DNA of 64,000 bases from contig NZ_RJVR01000317.1 of NCBI RefSeq assembly GCF_003999195.1, positions 1-64,000 of the forward strand. Reading direction: 5' to 3'. Shown here piece by piece: positions 56,005 to 64,000 of the stretch. Below the pieces are notes generated by a model. That model saw only the letters and a list, made by a program, of their open reading frames with translations. It was not told the origin of the DNA and did not search any database. The number at the start of each line of letters is the position of its first letter. Position 1 is the stretch's first letter. This DNA is from Streptomyces soli. GTDB taxonomy: Bacteria > Actinomycetota > Actinomycetes > Streptomycetales > Streptomycetaceae. A program made the translations under genes and the position numbers.

Positions 56005-56534
56005 GCGACCTCCGTCCTGCTGTAGCTGTAACCGTTGACGTGCCTGTTCTGCTCCAGCTCCGCGCGCAGTCGTGCCAGCGCCCGGTGCAGGGTGCTCTTC
56101 ACCGTACCTACCGACATGCCGAGCGCGACGGCCGTCTCCTCGGTGCTGAGCTGACGGTAGTGGCGCAGCAGGACGACCTGCCGCTGCTTCGGGGCGAGGA
56201 CGGTGAGCGCGTCAAGCAGCATGGCGCGGTCGGCGCGCTGCTCGGTGCAGTCGTCGACGGCGTCCTCGGGGAGGTCGACGGTCGGCACCTCCTCCAGCTT
56301 GCGCTGGCGCCACCACTCGGTGCGGGTGTTGATCATGACCCGGCGCATGTACGCGTCCGCCAGGCCCTTGTCGGCGATGTCCTGCCAGCGCGGGTAGGTG
56401 CGGGCGAGGGCCGTCTGGACCAGGTCCTGGGCGTCGATCGGGTCCGGGACCAGCCTCCGGGCGCTGCGCAGCAGGGCGTCCTGCCGTGTGCGCACGTAAT
56501 CCTCAAAGTCCAGTACCTGGGCGTTCGCCGCCAT
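55989..56534 (-). CDS. sigE: ECF sigma factor SigE
   Basis: The protein has 181 residues from ATG 56534, which has GGAGGGACCACC before it. The start MAANAQVLDFEDYVRTRQDALLRSARRLVPDP matches the Streptomyces sigma-E family. Region 2 has DAQDLVQTALARTYPRW and ADAYMRRVMINTRTEWWRQRK. Region 4 has LAPKQRQVVLLRHYRQLSTEETAVALGMSVGTVKSTLHRALARLRAEL. It directs RNA polymerase to cell-envelope stress genes. There is no anti-sigma gene; control is through CseB at its promoter. The gap 56535-56704 should hold that promoter. Confidence 0.95.
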   Translation of the reverse strand: MAANAQVLDFEDYVRTRQDALLRSARRLVPDPIDAQDLVQTALARTYPRWQDIADKGLADAYMRRVMINTRTEWWRQRKLEEVPTVDLPEDAVDDCTEQRADRAMLLDALTVLAPKQRQVVLLRHYRQLSTEETAVALGMSVGTVKSTLHRALARLRAELEQNRHVNGYSYSRTEVACAAA

Positions 56535-56704
56535 GGGTGGTCCCTCCGTCCGGTATCGCTCGGTCACGATGCGGCTGACGCTACGGAGCGGATGTCCGGC
56601 TTCTGCGACCGCACGCGCACAGCGCTCGCACAGGCGGCCGTCGATTGTGTAACGACGGGGTGTTTTGGGGCCTAACCGGACAAACGGACGCGCTTCGGGA
56701 GGGC

Positions 56705-57577
56705 CTAGCCCGGCAAGCGGTAGACGCCGGCCTCGACCGGCTCCACGAGGCCGTCGGCCACCAGCCCGTCCAGCGCCCGGGCCCGCTGCACCGGCTCGTC
56801 CCAGACCCGGTCCAGCACCGCCTGCTCCACCGGCCCGTGCGCCTCGCGCAGCACCGCCAGCAGCTTCCCGCGCACCTGACGGTCAGTCCCGGCGTACGTC
56901 TGGCCACGCCTGGGCGGTCCGTCGTGCGCCGGCGAGCCCGCCAGCCGCCACGCACACCGCGCCGCGATCGGGCAGCGTACGCACTCCGGGCTGCGGGCCG
57001 TGCACACCAGAGCGCCCAGCTCCATCGTCGCCGCCGCCCAGCGTGCCGCCACTGCCTCCTCGGCCGGCAGTAGCCCGGCCGCCGTACGGCGCTCGGCGGC
57101 CGTCGTCGCCTGCGGCGGGAACTGCGTGCCGGTCACCGCCCGGGCGAACACCCGGCGCACATTGGTGTCCAGCACCGCATGCCGCTGCCCGTACGCGAAC
57201 GAGGCGACGGCGGCAGCCGTGTACTCCCCGATCCCCGGCAGAGCGAGCAGCTGCGCGTGGTCGCGCGGCACCTCGCCGCCGTGCAGCTGCGCTATCGCCG
57301 TCGCCGCCGCGTGCAGCCGCAGCGCCCGCCGGGGGTACCCCAGCCGTCCCCAGGCCCGCACCGCCTCACCGGCCGGCTCGGCGGCGAGCGCCGCCGGGGT
57401 GGGCCACCGGCCCAGCCAGTGCTCGTACACCGGCAGGACGCGGCTCACGGGCGTCTGCTGCAGCATGAACTCACTGACCATCACCCCCCACGGGCCCGCG
57501 TCGGGGCGCCGCCACGGGAGGTCGCGCGCGTTGTCGTCGAACCAGTCGATCACGGGGGCGTGGAGATCTTTACTCAT
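56705..57577 (-). CDS. mutY: A/G-specific adenine glycosylase MutY
   Basis: The protein has 290 residues, on the short side for MutY because the C-terminal NUDIX-like 8-oxoG recognition domain is largely replaced by a small winged-helix-like tail. The helix-hairpin-helix segment LLALPGIGEYTAAAVASFAYGQRHAVLDTNVRRV holds the catalytic Asp. The iron-sulphur cluster Cys are in the pattern C-x6-C-x2-C-x5-C (CTARSPECVRCPIAARC). It removes adenine opposite 8-oxoguanine. It stands alone on the minus strand, 170 bp upstream of sigE. Confidence 0.93.
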   Translation of the reverse strand: MSKDLHAPVIDWFDDNARDLPWRRPDAGPWGVMVSEFMLQQTPVSRVLPVYEHWLGRWPTPAALAAEPAGEAVRAWGRLGYPRRALRLHAAATAIAQLHGGEVPRDHAQLLALPGIGEYTAAAVASFAYGQRHAVLDTNVRRVFARAVTGTQFPPQATTAAERRTAAGLLPAEEAVAARWAAATMELGALVCTARSPECVRCPIAARCAWRLAGSPAHDGPPRRGQTYAGTDRQVRGKLLAVLREAHGPVEQAVLDRVWDEPVQRARALDGLVADGLVEPVEAGVYRLPG

Positions 57578-57700
57578 GGCGCTTCCGATCCTCGCACAAC
57601 GGTCGCGCGGGCCCGCCCAGAAGGATCATTAGGCACACAAGTTGCCTGCGTGTCCCGCGTGCCCTCGGTGGTTTCGTGGGAAAGCGCATAAGGTTTGCGC

Positions 57701-58552
57701 GTGGGCTCGATGCGCAATCCCGTGGGACCTCTCCCGTCCTCCATTTACTGGCGGCGGCGGGCTGTTGTGCTGTGCCTGATCACCCTGTTGGCCTTGCTGG
57801 CCGTATGGGTCGTCAACTCCCGTGGCGGAGGCGGCAGCGGCAACGGCGCCGACGGCAACAACGGCCACACCCCGGCCTCGTCGATCACGCCGGGCCCCTC
57901 GGCGACCGGCCCGCTCAACAGCAGCCGCCCGGGCGGGTCCGTGGGCGGCGGCAGTGGCGGCAGCGGGAGCACCTCGTCCGGCGGCAGCGGCGACACCGGT
58001 ACGACAAGCGGCGGTTCGGGTGGCGCCACGGCATCCTCGGGCACCAGCGGCACCGACGGCGGCACGACCTCCGGCGGAACCAGCGGCGGAACCACCACCG
58101 GCGGAACCACCACCGGCGGAAGCAGCGAGCAGCTGCCGGCCGGATCGACCCTGCCGGACTGCACCAGCAGCGCGGTGACCCTGACCCTGCGCAGCGCCCA
58201 GAACTCGTACGACCCCGGCCAGAAGCCCAAGTTCCAGCTGACCGCGCACAACTCCACCGGCACGTCCTGCAAGCTGGACTTCGGCCCGACGGCGGCGGTC
58301 TTCACCATCACGGACGTCGATGACAACCACGTCTGGGCGAGCGACGACTGCCCGGTCGACAAGAGCGCCTACCTGATGCAGGTCCCGGCAGGCGCGTCGA
58401 CCACCTACACCGTCCAGTGGGGCCGTACGACCAGCTCCCCGCAGTGCGCCACCCCGAGGGGCGGCCAGGCCCAGACGGGCACGTACCTGGTCGAGGCGAA
58501 GCTGCCGGGCTTCGCGGCCAAGCAGACGTCACTCGTGCTGAAGAACGACTAG
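57701..58552 (+). CDS. Membrane-anchored Gly/Ser/Thr-rich extracytoplasmic protein
   Basis: The protein has 283 residues from GTG 57701 (AAGG 7 nt upstream); ATG 57710 is possible. One membrane segment (about 20-40, VVLCLITLLALLAVWVV) anchors it. A 100-residue linker of Gly, Ser and Thr repeats follows. The C-terminal domain (about 150-283) has four Cys arranged in two probable pairs (DCTSS, CKLDFG, DDCPVDK, QCATPRG) and a YTVQWGR end, resembling an immunoglobulin-like beta-sandwich outside the cell. I do not know its role. It converges on disA, ending 4 bp from its stop. Confidence 0.75.
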   Translation: MGSMRNPVGPLPSSIYWRRRAVVLCLITLLALLAVWVVNSRGGGGSGNGADGNNGHTPASSITPGPSATGPLNSSRPGGSVGGGSGGSGSTSSGGSGDTGTTSGGSGGATASSGTSGTDGGTTSGGTSGGTTTGGTTTGGSSEQLPAGSTLPDCTSSAVTLTLRSAQNSYDPGQKPKFQLTAHNSTGTSCKLDFGPTAAVFTITDVDDNHVWASDDCPVDKSAYLMQVPAGASTTYTVQWGRTTSSPQCATPRGGQAQTGTYLVEAKLPGFAAKQTSLVLKND

Positions 58553-58556
58553 CGGA

Positions 58557-59681
58557 TCAGACGTAGCGCTCGAGGATCGAGGACTCCGCGAGGCGGGAGA
58601 GGCCCTCGCGGACCGAGCGGGCGCGGGCCTCGCCGACGCCTTCGACGGTCTGGAGGTCGTCGACGCTCGCGGCGAGCAGCTTCTGCAGGCCGCCGAAGTG
58701 CTCGACGAGCCGTTCGATGACGGTGTTGGGGAGCCGGGGCACTTTGGCGAGCAGCCGGTAGCCGCGCGGGGAGACCGCGGAGTCCAGCGCTTCCGGCGAG
58801 CCCGCGTAGCCCAGGGCCCTTGCCACGGCGGGGAGTTCGAGGAGGTCGCCCTGGAAGAGGGTATCCAGCTCGACCAGCGCCTCGGGGACGGTGCGGCTGC
58901 GCTTGGCGGTGGGCTCGGGCACGTAGTCGCGTACGACGAGCTCGCGCTCGGGCTCGACGCCGGCGATCAGCTCGTCGAGCTGGAGGGAGAGCAGGCGGCC
59001 GTCGGTGCCGAGCTCGACGACGTACTCGGCGATCTCGGTGGCGATGCGGCGGACCATTTCGAGGCGCTGGGCGACGGCGGTGACGTCGCGGACCGTCACC
59101 AGGTCCTCGATCTCCAGGGCGGAGAGGGTGCCGGCGACCTCGTCGAGGCGCAGCTTGTAGCGCTCGAGGGTGGCCAGCGCCTGGTTGGCCCGGGACAGGA
59201 TCGCGGCGGAGTCCTCCAGGACCCGGCGCTGGCCGTCGACGTACAGCGCGATCAGCCGCATGGACTGGCTGACGGAGACGACGGGGAAGCCGGTCTGGAT
59301 GGAGACGCGCTGCGCGGTGCGGTGGCGGGTGCCGGTCTCCTCGGTGGGGATCGCGGCGTCGGGCACGAGCTGGACGCCGGCCCGCACGATCTTGGTGATG
59401 CCGTTGTCGAGGATCAGCGCGCCGTCGAGCTTGCACAGCTCACGCAGGCGCGTGGCGCTGAACTCCACGTCCAGGACGAAGCCGCCGGAGCACAGCGACT
59501 CGACCGTCTTGTCCATGCCCAGGACGATGAGACCGCCCGTGTTTCCGCGCAGGATCCGCTCCAGCCCGTCACGCAAATGCGTGCCGGGGGCGACGGCACT
59601 GAGCGAGGCGCGCATCAGGCCATCGAGGCCGGTACCCCCGCCGGACTTGCCGGGAGCTGTCGCCCGGTCGTTGGCTGCCAC
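58557..59681 (-). CDS. disA: DNA integrity scanning protein / c-di-AMP synthase DisA
   Basis: The protein has 374 residues. The DAC domain (about 20-150) shows [12 protein letters not shown] with the DGA motif and [11 protein letters not shown] with RHR, both needed to join two ATP into c-di-AMP. A helical spine follows. The C-terminal helix-hairpin-helix ([21 protein letters not shown]) binds branched DNA. The GTG at 59681 follows GGAGGAG. It lies directly downstream of radA, whose product is known to inhibit DisA in other bacteria; the 67-bp gap suggests one operon. Confidence 0.96.
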   Translation of the reverse strand: MAANDRATAPGKSGGGTGLDGLMRASLSAVAPGTHLRDGLERILRGNTGGLIVLGMDKTVESLCSGGFVLDVEFSATRLRELCKLDGALILDNGITKIVRAGVQLVPDAAIPTEETGTRHRTAQRVSIQTGFPVVSVSQSMRLIALYVDGQRRVLEDSAAILSRANQALATLERYKLRLDEVAGTLSALEIEDLVTVRDVTAVAQRLEMVRRIATEIAEYVVELGTDGRLLSLQLDELIAGVEPERELVVRDYVPEPTAKRSRTVPEALVELDTLFQGDLLELPAVARALGYAGSPEALDSAVSPRGYRLLAKVPRLPNTVIERLVEHFGGLQKLLAASVDDLQTVEGVGEARARSVREGLSRLAESSILERYV

Positions 59682-59748
59682 TTCACTCCTCCGGTCGCTA
59701 CGAATGCCCGGATGGGCGAGACCAGGGCAAAGTTTACCGTCGGAAGTG

Positions 59749-61140
59749 TCAGGGGCGTGGGGCCCTCTTCGGCAGGACACGCAGCGCGTCCCCTATGTCC
59801 GTCACTTCCGTCACCTTCATTCCGTCCGGGACGCGACCCGGGTCCGGTGGTACGAGGGCGTGTGTGAAGCCGAGCCGATACGCCTCCGCGAGCCGGCGCT
59901 GCACCCCCGTGACCCTCCTGACCTCGCCCGCGAGCCCCACCTCGCCGACCGCGACCAGGTTCTTCGGAAGGGGCGTGTCGATGGCGGCGCTGGCGAGCGC
60001 GAGCGCCACGGCGAGGTCGGCGGCGGGTTCTGTGAGCTTTACGCCGCCGACCGTGGCGGTGTAGATGTCCTGCTTTCCGATGGCCTTGATCCGGCCACGC
60101 TGCTCGAGAACGGCCAGCATCATCGACACCCGCGAGTTCTCCAGTCCGGAGGTCGTCCGCCGGGGGGAGGGGATCTGGGTGTCGACGGTCAGCGCCTGGA
60201 CCTCGGCGACCAGCGGCCGCTTGCCTTCGAGGGTGACGGTCAGGCAGGTGCCCGGGACCGGCTCGTCGCGGCGGGTGAGGAAGAGGCCGGAGGGGTCGGT
60301 GAGGCCGGTGATGCCCTCGTCGTGCAGCTCGAAGCAGCCGACCTCGTCGGTGGCGCCGTAGCGGTTCTTGATGCCGCGGATCAGGCGGAGGCGGGCGTGC
60401 CGGTCGCCCTCGAAGGAGAGCACGACGTCGACGAGGTGCTCCAGCAGGCGCGGGCCGGCGATGGAGCCGTCCTTGGTGACATGGCCGACGAGGATCGTGG
60501 ACATCCCGCGTTCCTTGGAGGCCCGGATCAGCGCGCCGGCGACCTCGCGGACCTGGGCCATGCCGCCGGGCGCGCCGTCGATCTCGGGCGAGGCCACGGT
60601 CTGGACGGAGTCCAGGACCAGCAGCGACGGCTTCACGTCGTCCAGGTGGCCCAGGACTGCGGCCAGGTTGGTCTCGGCGGCGAGGTAGAGGTGGTCGGCC
60701 AGGGCGCCGATCCGGTCGGCCCGCAGCCGCACCTGGGAGGCGGACTCCTCACCGGTGACGTAAAGGGTGCGGGCCTGCGCGCTCGCCGCCTTCGCGGCCA
60801 CGTCGAGGAGCAGGGTGGACTTGCCGACCCCCGGCTCACCCGCCAGCAGCACCACGGCCCCGGGGACGAGGCCGCCGCCCAGGACCCGGTCCAGCTCCGG
60901 CACGCCGGTGCCGCGCGCGGTCGCCGTGCGGCCGTCCACCTGGCCGATCGGCTTCGCCGGGGTCGTGACCCTGCCGGGCGCGGTGGTGCGCACCGGCGCG
61001 GCCCCGCCGTACTCCTCGACGGTGCCCCAGGCCTGGCACTCGCCGCACCGGCCGAGCCACTTCACGGTCGTCCAGCCGCACTCCGTACAGCGGTAGGAGG
61101 GGCGGTCCTTGGCGGCGGGGCGGGTGCGGGTGGTGGCCAT
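59749..61140 (-). CDS. radA: DNA repair protein RadA
   Basis: The protein has 463 residues. A four-Cys zinc finger (Cys18, 21, 32, 35: [23 protein letters not shown]) is followed by the RecA-like domain with Walker [16 protein letters not shown] and the RadA-specific KNRYG motif ([15 protein letters not shown]). A Lon-protease-like domain follows ([27 protein letters not shown]). It migrates recombination branches during repair. Start ATG 61140 is chosen because the zinc finger begins soon after; the frame remains open upstream but without family similarity. Confidence 0.96.
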   Translation of the reverse strand: MATTRTRPAAKDRPSYRCTECGWTTVKWLGRCGECQAWGTVEEYGGAAPVRTTAPGRVTTPAKPIGQVDGRTATARGTGVPELDRVLGGGLVPGAVVLLAGEPGVGKSTLLLDVAAKAASAQARTLYVTGEESASQVRLRADRIGALADHLYLAAETNLAAVLGHLDDVKPSLLVLDSVQTVASPEIDGAPGGMAQVREVAGALIRASKERGMSTILVGHVTKDGSIAGPRLLEHLVDVVLSFEGDRHARLRLIRGIKNRYGATDEVGCFELHDEGITGLTDPSGLFLTRRDEPVPGTCLTVTLEGKRPLVAEVQALTVDTQIPSPRRTTSGLENSRVSMMLAVLEQRGRIKAIGKQDIYTATVGGVKLTEPAADLAVALALASAAIDTPLPKNLVAVGEVGLAGEVRRVTGVQRRLAEAYRLGFTHALVPPDPGRVPDGMKVTEVTDIGDALRVLPKRAPRP

Positions 61141-61278
61141 GGGCAGCACCGTATCCGCTGCCGCTGACAGTGAGGGTCGCGACGGGGCGTCGCTCGTACG
61201 GGCGGGATCGCCACCCGAACGGGTTAAAGCCCGGCGTGAGGGCTGAACCCGTACAGACCGTGGGCCTACCGTCACGGA

Positions 61279-62943
61279 GTGATGAGCAGCAGGTCTGAAA
61301 CCTCCTCGCAGACAACCGGCGCGCGCCGCCGACACCGCGCGCCGGTCCAGCGCATGCGCGCAGACGCGCCGGCGGGGGGCGCACGCCGGCGCCCGCAGGG
61401 GACGCTGCCGGCCCAGCCGCCCGCGCATTACGAGCCCTACCTGGACGGGCTGTTCACCTACTGCCTGTCCGTGCTGTGCGAGCACGACGCCGCGGCCTCC
61501 GCGCTCGGCGACGTCCTGGCCATGGCGGAACGGCAGCGCGCCCGGCTCCGCAATCCCGAACTGCGGCGGCCGTGGCTCTACGCCCTGGCCCGCTGGGCAT
61601 GCCTGCGAAGGCTGTCCGAGGAAGGGCGCCCGGTGCCGGGAAAAGCCTCGGCCGAGGTCGCGGCGCAGCGCCGGCGCGAGCTGTCGGCGCTGGCCTGGCC
61701 GGAGGCGGCCGGTACGACGCCGGAGCAACGTGAGGCGCTGGAGCTGGCCGTACGGCACCAGCTGGCCCCGCACGAGGTGGCGCATGTCGTCGGCATCGAG
61801 CCGGACGCGGCCCGGGCGATGCTCGCGCAGGCCGCCTGCGAGGTCGAGCGGACCCGGGCGGCGCTCGCCGTCGTCGAGCTCGGCCGCTGCCCGGCGGTGG
61901 CCTGGCTCGCCGGGGACACCCAGGTGCTGCTCGGGACGGCACTGCGACGCGAACTGGTCACCCACGTCGACGAGTGCCCGGACTGCCGCTTCACCGCCGA
62001 GCGCGCCGTCGCGACCGGCCCCTGGCCGGGGCTTGCCGCCACCACGGCGGCCACGGCCGTGCTCGCCGTGATCGAGGCGCCGCGCTCGGCGGCGTACGCG
62101 GCCCTGCTGAACGCCATGCGGTCCGGTGCGGGGCGTAGCCGCGAGGGCACGCCGCGCTTCGACCGGCGCGGCTTCCCCATGGACCTCAAGGACCGCGCCG
62201 CCCGGCGGGCCCGTATGCGGCACCGCGCCGTCACCTCGACCGTGGTCGCCGCGGTCGTCGCGGCGCCCGTGCTCGCCCTCTGGGCTGCCTACCACGGCAC
62301 CTCCCTCGCCCCCGACAGCCGGGACGAGGGCGCCCTCTCCGCGACCGACCAGGAAGGCCTTGACGGCTACCCGTACGAAAAGGCCGGCTCCGCCGATTCC
62401 GCCGCCCCCGGCCACAAGGCCGGCGCCCCTGCGGCCGGCGTCTCGGTCTCCGTCGCCTCTGCCAGCCCCTCGTCCGAGGGCGGCCGCTCCTCCGCCACGG
62501 CCGGCGGCTCCTCCGCCACGGCCGGCGCGTCCGCGTCGCCCTCGTCGGCCGCCCCGAGCCGGGGGGCGGGGCCAGGGCGGCTCACGATCGCGGCGGAACC
62601 GCGCGGCGACGTCACGGTCATCACCCTCACCGCGTCCGGCGGCTCCGACGTCCACTGGACGGCGTCCACGGGTGCGGACTGGCTCCGCCTCAGCCGGCAC
62701 GGCGGGACCCTGTCGCCCGGCGACACCACGACCATCACCGTCTCCGTCGACCACCGCTCCGAGCCCTCCGGCCCCTGGCGCGGCCGCGTCGTCTTCTCCC
62801 CCTCCGGCGCCGTCGTCACCATCGACGGCCGCGGCCCCTCCACGTCCCCCTCCCCCGACCCCTCCCCCACCCCCACCGACCCCTCCCCGTCCTCCTCCGG
62901 CGAGTCCTCCCCGCCCCCGACCGACTCCCCGACGGGCGGCTGA
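61279..62943 (+). CDS. Sigma-factor-like membrane protein with BACON domain
   Basis: The protein has 554 residues. TACCGT 6 nt before GTG 61279 suggests a leaderless mRNA. Residues about 50-195 resemble an ECF sigma factor worn down in region 2: YEPYLDGLFTYCLSVLCEHDAAASALGDVLAMAERQRAR and a region-4-like LAPHEVAHVVGIEPDAARAMLAQAACEVERTRAAL. A CPDC-containing zinc-finger-like anti-sigma region follows (HVDECPDCRF). One membrane segment lies near 320-340, then a Ser/Ala-rich linker and an outside BACON-like domain (about 430-520, VHWTASTGADWLRLSRHGGTLSPGDTTTITVSVD). It looks like a one-piece sensor linking an outer ligand to sigma-like parts. No function is proven. Confidence 0.75.
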   Translation: MMSSRSETSSQTTGARRRHRAPVQRMRADAPAGGARRRPQGTLPAQPPAHYEPYLDGLFTYCLSVLCEHDAAASALGDVLAMAERQRARLRNPELRRPWLYALARWACLRRLSEEGRPVPGKASAEVAAQRRRELSALAWPEAAGTTPEQREALELAVRHQLAPHEVAHVVGIEPDAARAMLAQAACEVERTRAALAVVELGRCPAVAWLAGDTQVLLGTALRRELVTHVDECPDCRFTAERAVATGPWPGLAATTAATAVLAVIEAPRSAAYAALLNAMRSGAGRSREGTPRFDRRGFPMDLKDRAARRARMRHRAVTSTVVAAVVAAPVLALWAAYHGTSLAPDSRDEGALSATDQEGLDGYPYEKAGSADSAAPGHKAGAPAAGVSVSVASASPSSEGGRSSATAGGSSATAGASASPSSAAPSRGAGPGRLTIAAEPRGDVTVITLTASGGSDVHWTASTGADWLRLSRHGGTLSPGDTTTITVSVDHRSEPSGPWRGRVVFSPSGAVVTIDGRGPSTSPSPDPSPTPTDPSPSSSGESSPPPTDSPTGG

Positions 62944-62987
62944 GGGGTTTTCGTGGCCGAAGGCGGCGTGAAGAATCGGGCCCCGCG

Positions 62988-63782
62988 TCAGGAAATCGGG
63001 TCCGCCGGGTGGGGGGCCATGGGCAGGAGCCCGGCGAGCCGCTGCTCACAGAGCTCGGCCAGGGCGGCGTAACCCGCCGGGCCCATGAGCTCGGTGAGCT
63101 CGGCGCGGTAGGAGAGGTAGACCGGCTCACCGGCGCCGTGCGCGGACGTGGCGCCGGTGCACCACCAGTGGAGGTCGTGGCCGCCGGGGCCCCAGCCACG
63201 GCGGTCGTATTCGGAGATGGAGACCTGGAGGACGCGGGAGTCGTCGGGCCGGTCGATCCACTCGTACGTACGACGGATGGGCAGCTGCCAGCAGACGTCG
63301 GGCTTGGTCTCGAGCGGCTCGCGGCCTTCCCGGAGGGCGAGGGTGTGGAGGGCGCAGCCGGCGCCGCCGGGGAAGCCGGGGCGGTTGAGGAAGACGCAGG
63401 CGCCCTCGTGGCGGCGGGTCTGGCGCTCGCCTTCGTCGTTGACCTCGGCCCATTCGAGACCGTGGAACTGCCAAGTCTCCGGCGTGAGCCGCTCCGCGTG
63501 GAGGGCGACCCGCTTCTCGTCGTCGTCATCGGAGAAGTGCGCGCCGAGCGTGCAGCAGCCGTCGCTGGCGCGTCCGGCCTCGATGCCCTGGCAGCCCTGA
63601 CCGAAAATGCAGGTCCAGCGGGAGGTGAGCCAGGTCAGATCGCAGCGGAAGACCTGTTCCTCGTCGGCGGGATCGGGGAACTCCACCCAGGCGCGGGGGA
63701 AGTCGAGCCCGACCTCGTCCCGGACCGCGTCCACGTCCTGGGGGTCGAGCTGCCGCTTGTTCGCCTTCTTGGTCTTCGCCAC
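62988..63782 (-). CDS. Cys-rich conserved hypothetical protein (YkgJ/DUF3109-like)
   Basis: The protein has 264 residues, from GTG 63782. Ten or more Cys are spread in the order [40 protein letters not shown] and [10 protein letters not shown]. This recalls the CxxxCxxCC arrangement of YkgJ-type proteins thought to bind zinc or an iron-sulphur cluster. The rest has Trp-rich segments ([15 protein letters not shown]) and ends helical. It has no membrane segment. The function is unknown. It is divergent from the Ppx/GppA gene, 83 bp apart. Confidence 0.7.
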   Translation of the reverse strand: MAKTKKANKRQLDPQDVDAVRDEVGLDFPRAWVEFPDPADEEQVFRCDLTWLTSRWTCIFGQGCQGIEAGRASDGCCTLGAHFSDDDDEKRVALHAERLTPETWQFHGLEWAEVNDEGERQTRRHEGACVFLNRPGFPGGAGCALHTLALREGREPLETKPDVCWQLPIRRTYEWIDRPDDSRVLQVSISEYDRRGWGPGGHDLHWWCTGATSAHGAGEPVYLSYRAELTELMGPAGYAALAELCEQRLAGLLPMAPHPADPIS

Positions 63783-63865
63783 GGAGTCAGGGTAAGCATG
63801 TGAAGCAAAACGAGCGCGTACCCCGGTTGCCCCGGGGCGGCGCGTGGCGCAGTACCTTTTCGGGC

Positions 63866-64000
63866 ATGAGACTCGGTGTCCTCGACGTGGGTTCAAATAC
63901 GGTTCATCTGCTGGTCATGGACGCGCATCCCGGGGCGCGCCCGCTGCCGGCCTACTCCCACAAGGCGGAGCTGCGGCTGGCGGAGCTCATCGAGGAGGAC
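63866..64000 (+). CDS. Ppx/GppA-family phosphatase (partial, N-terminal)
   Basis: Only the first 45 residues are in the window. They read [23 protein letters not shown], the first phosphate-binding motif of the ASKHA-fold exopolyphosphatase/guanosine pentaphosphate phosphohydrolase family (D-x-GSN-s-x-x-L). Such enzymes cut inorganic polyphosphate or pppGpp and tie into the stringent response. The start ATG 63866 is the only good candidate. The gene runs off the right end. Confidence 0.85.
   Translation, partial: MRLGVLDVGSNTVHLLVMDAHPGARPLPAYSHKAELRLAELIEED

Noticed and set aside
61141-62754. Upstream extension of radA by over 500 codons on the minus strand
   Set aside because: The extra part is Arg/Gly/Ala-rich antisense of the BACON-type gene; the RadA zinc finger begins right after ATG 61140.

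Overview
The window is a piece of a high-GC actinomycete chromosome, almost certainly a Streptomyces. The reasons are the extreme third-position GC bias, frequent GTG starts and ATGA/GTGA stop-start overlaps, an Lsr2 gene, the sigE-cseA-cseB-cseC envelope-stress operon, and the gene order panC-nadB-nadC-coaX ... lsr2 ... clpC ... sigE/cse ... mutY ... disA-radA, which I recall from Streptomyces genomes.

Region 1 (about 1-10.7 kb) is accessory DNA. It opens with the end of a Lys/Pro/Ala-rich protein and two small plasmid- or phage-like genes, then a FUSC-type exporter. A signalling block follows: a STAS anti-anti-sigma protein and two GAF-ANTAR proteins, with a membrane PP2C/SpoIIE phosphatase further on. 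Between them lies transposon debris: an integrase-core transposase end, a DUF5372-like gene, a helix-turn-helix gene and a start-less companion. The right edge is marked by the 3' half of a tRNA-Thr(TGT) gene at 10321-10365 and the C-terminal stub of a tyrosine integrase. This is the typical scar of an integrative element.

Region 2 (about 11-17.4 kb) carries a GT-C mannosyltransferase-like protein, a wax-ester/DGAT acyltransferase behind a palindromic operator, a two-domain VOC protein, a secreted beta-helix protein and an O-methyltransferase translationally coupled to it. A 57-nt hairpin closes the block.

Region 3 (17.4-27.3 kb) is a type II polyketide locus of spore-pigment (whiE-like) layout. 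On the minus strand are a SchA/CurD protein, KS-alpha, KS-beta, ACP, a TcmI-type cyclase, a fused acetyl-CoA carboxylase carboxyltransferase (AccD-AccA), BCCP and biotin carboxylase. The last seven genes are joined by six 4-nt overlaps. A class A flavin monooxygenase is divergent. The locus brings its own malonyl-CoA supply but has no visible aromatase/cyclase. KS-beta appears to have Glu where Gln is usual, and the AccD-AccA joint is encoded by palindromic repeat DNA.

Region 4 (27.4-39 kb) is mixed: a cobalamin riboswitch and Ni/Co permease, two quinone oxidoreductases, a GNAT enzyme, TerD, ArfB, a threonine-aldolase-like enzyme, an ArsR regulator, a NarL-type two-component pair and a GAF-PAS-GGDEF diguanylate cyclase. 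A 342-bp inverted-repeat element sits exactly between two convergent TAG stop codons.

Region 5 (39-64 kb) is conserved core: a flavin reductase, a DUF2520 protein, panC, nadB, nadC, coaX, small unknown genes, a BlaI-like regulator, a short N-acetylglutamate synthase, lsr2, clpC with a strong terminator, a TetR/MFS pair with a 20-bp-arm operator, sigE-cseABC, mutY, disA, radA, a BACON-type membrane protein and the start of a Ppx/GppA phosphatase. Coenzyme A and NAD synthesis, proteolysis, envelope stress, c-di-GMP and c-di-AMP signalling are therefore close together.
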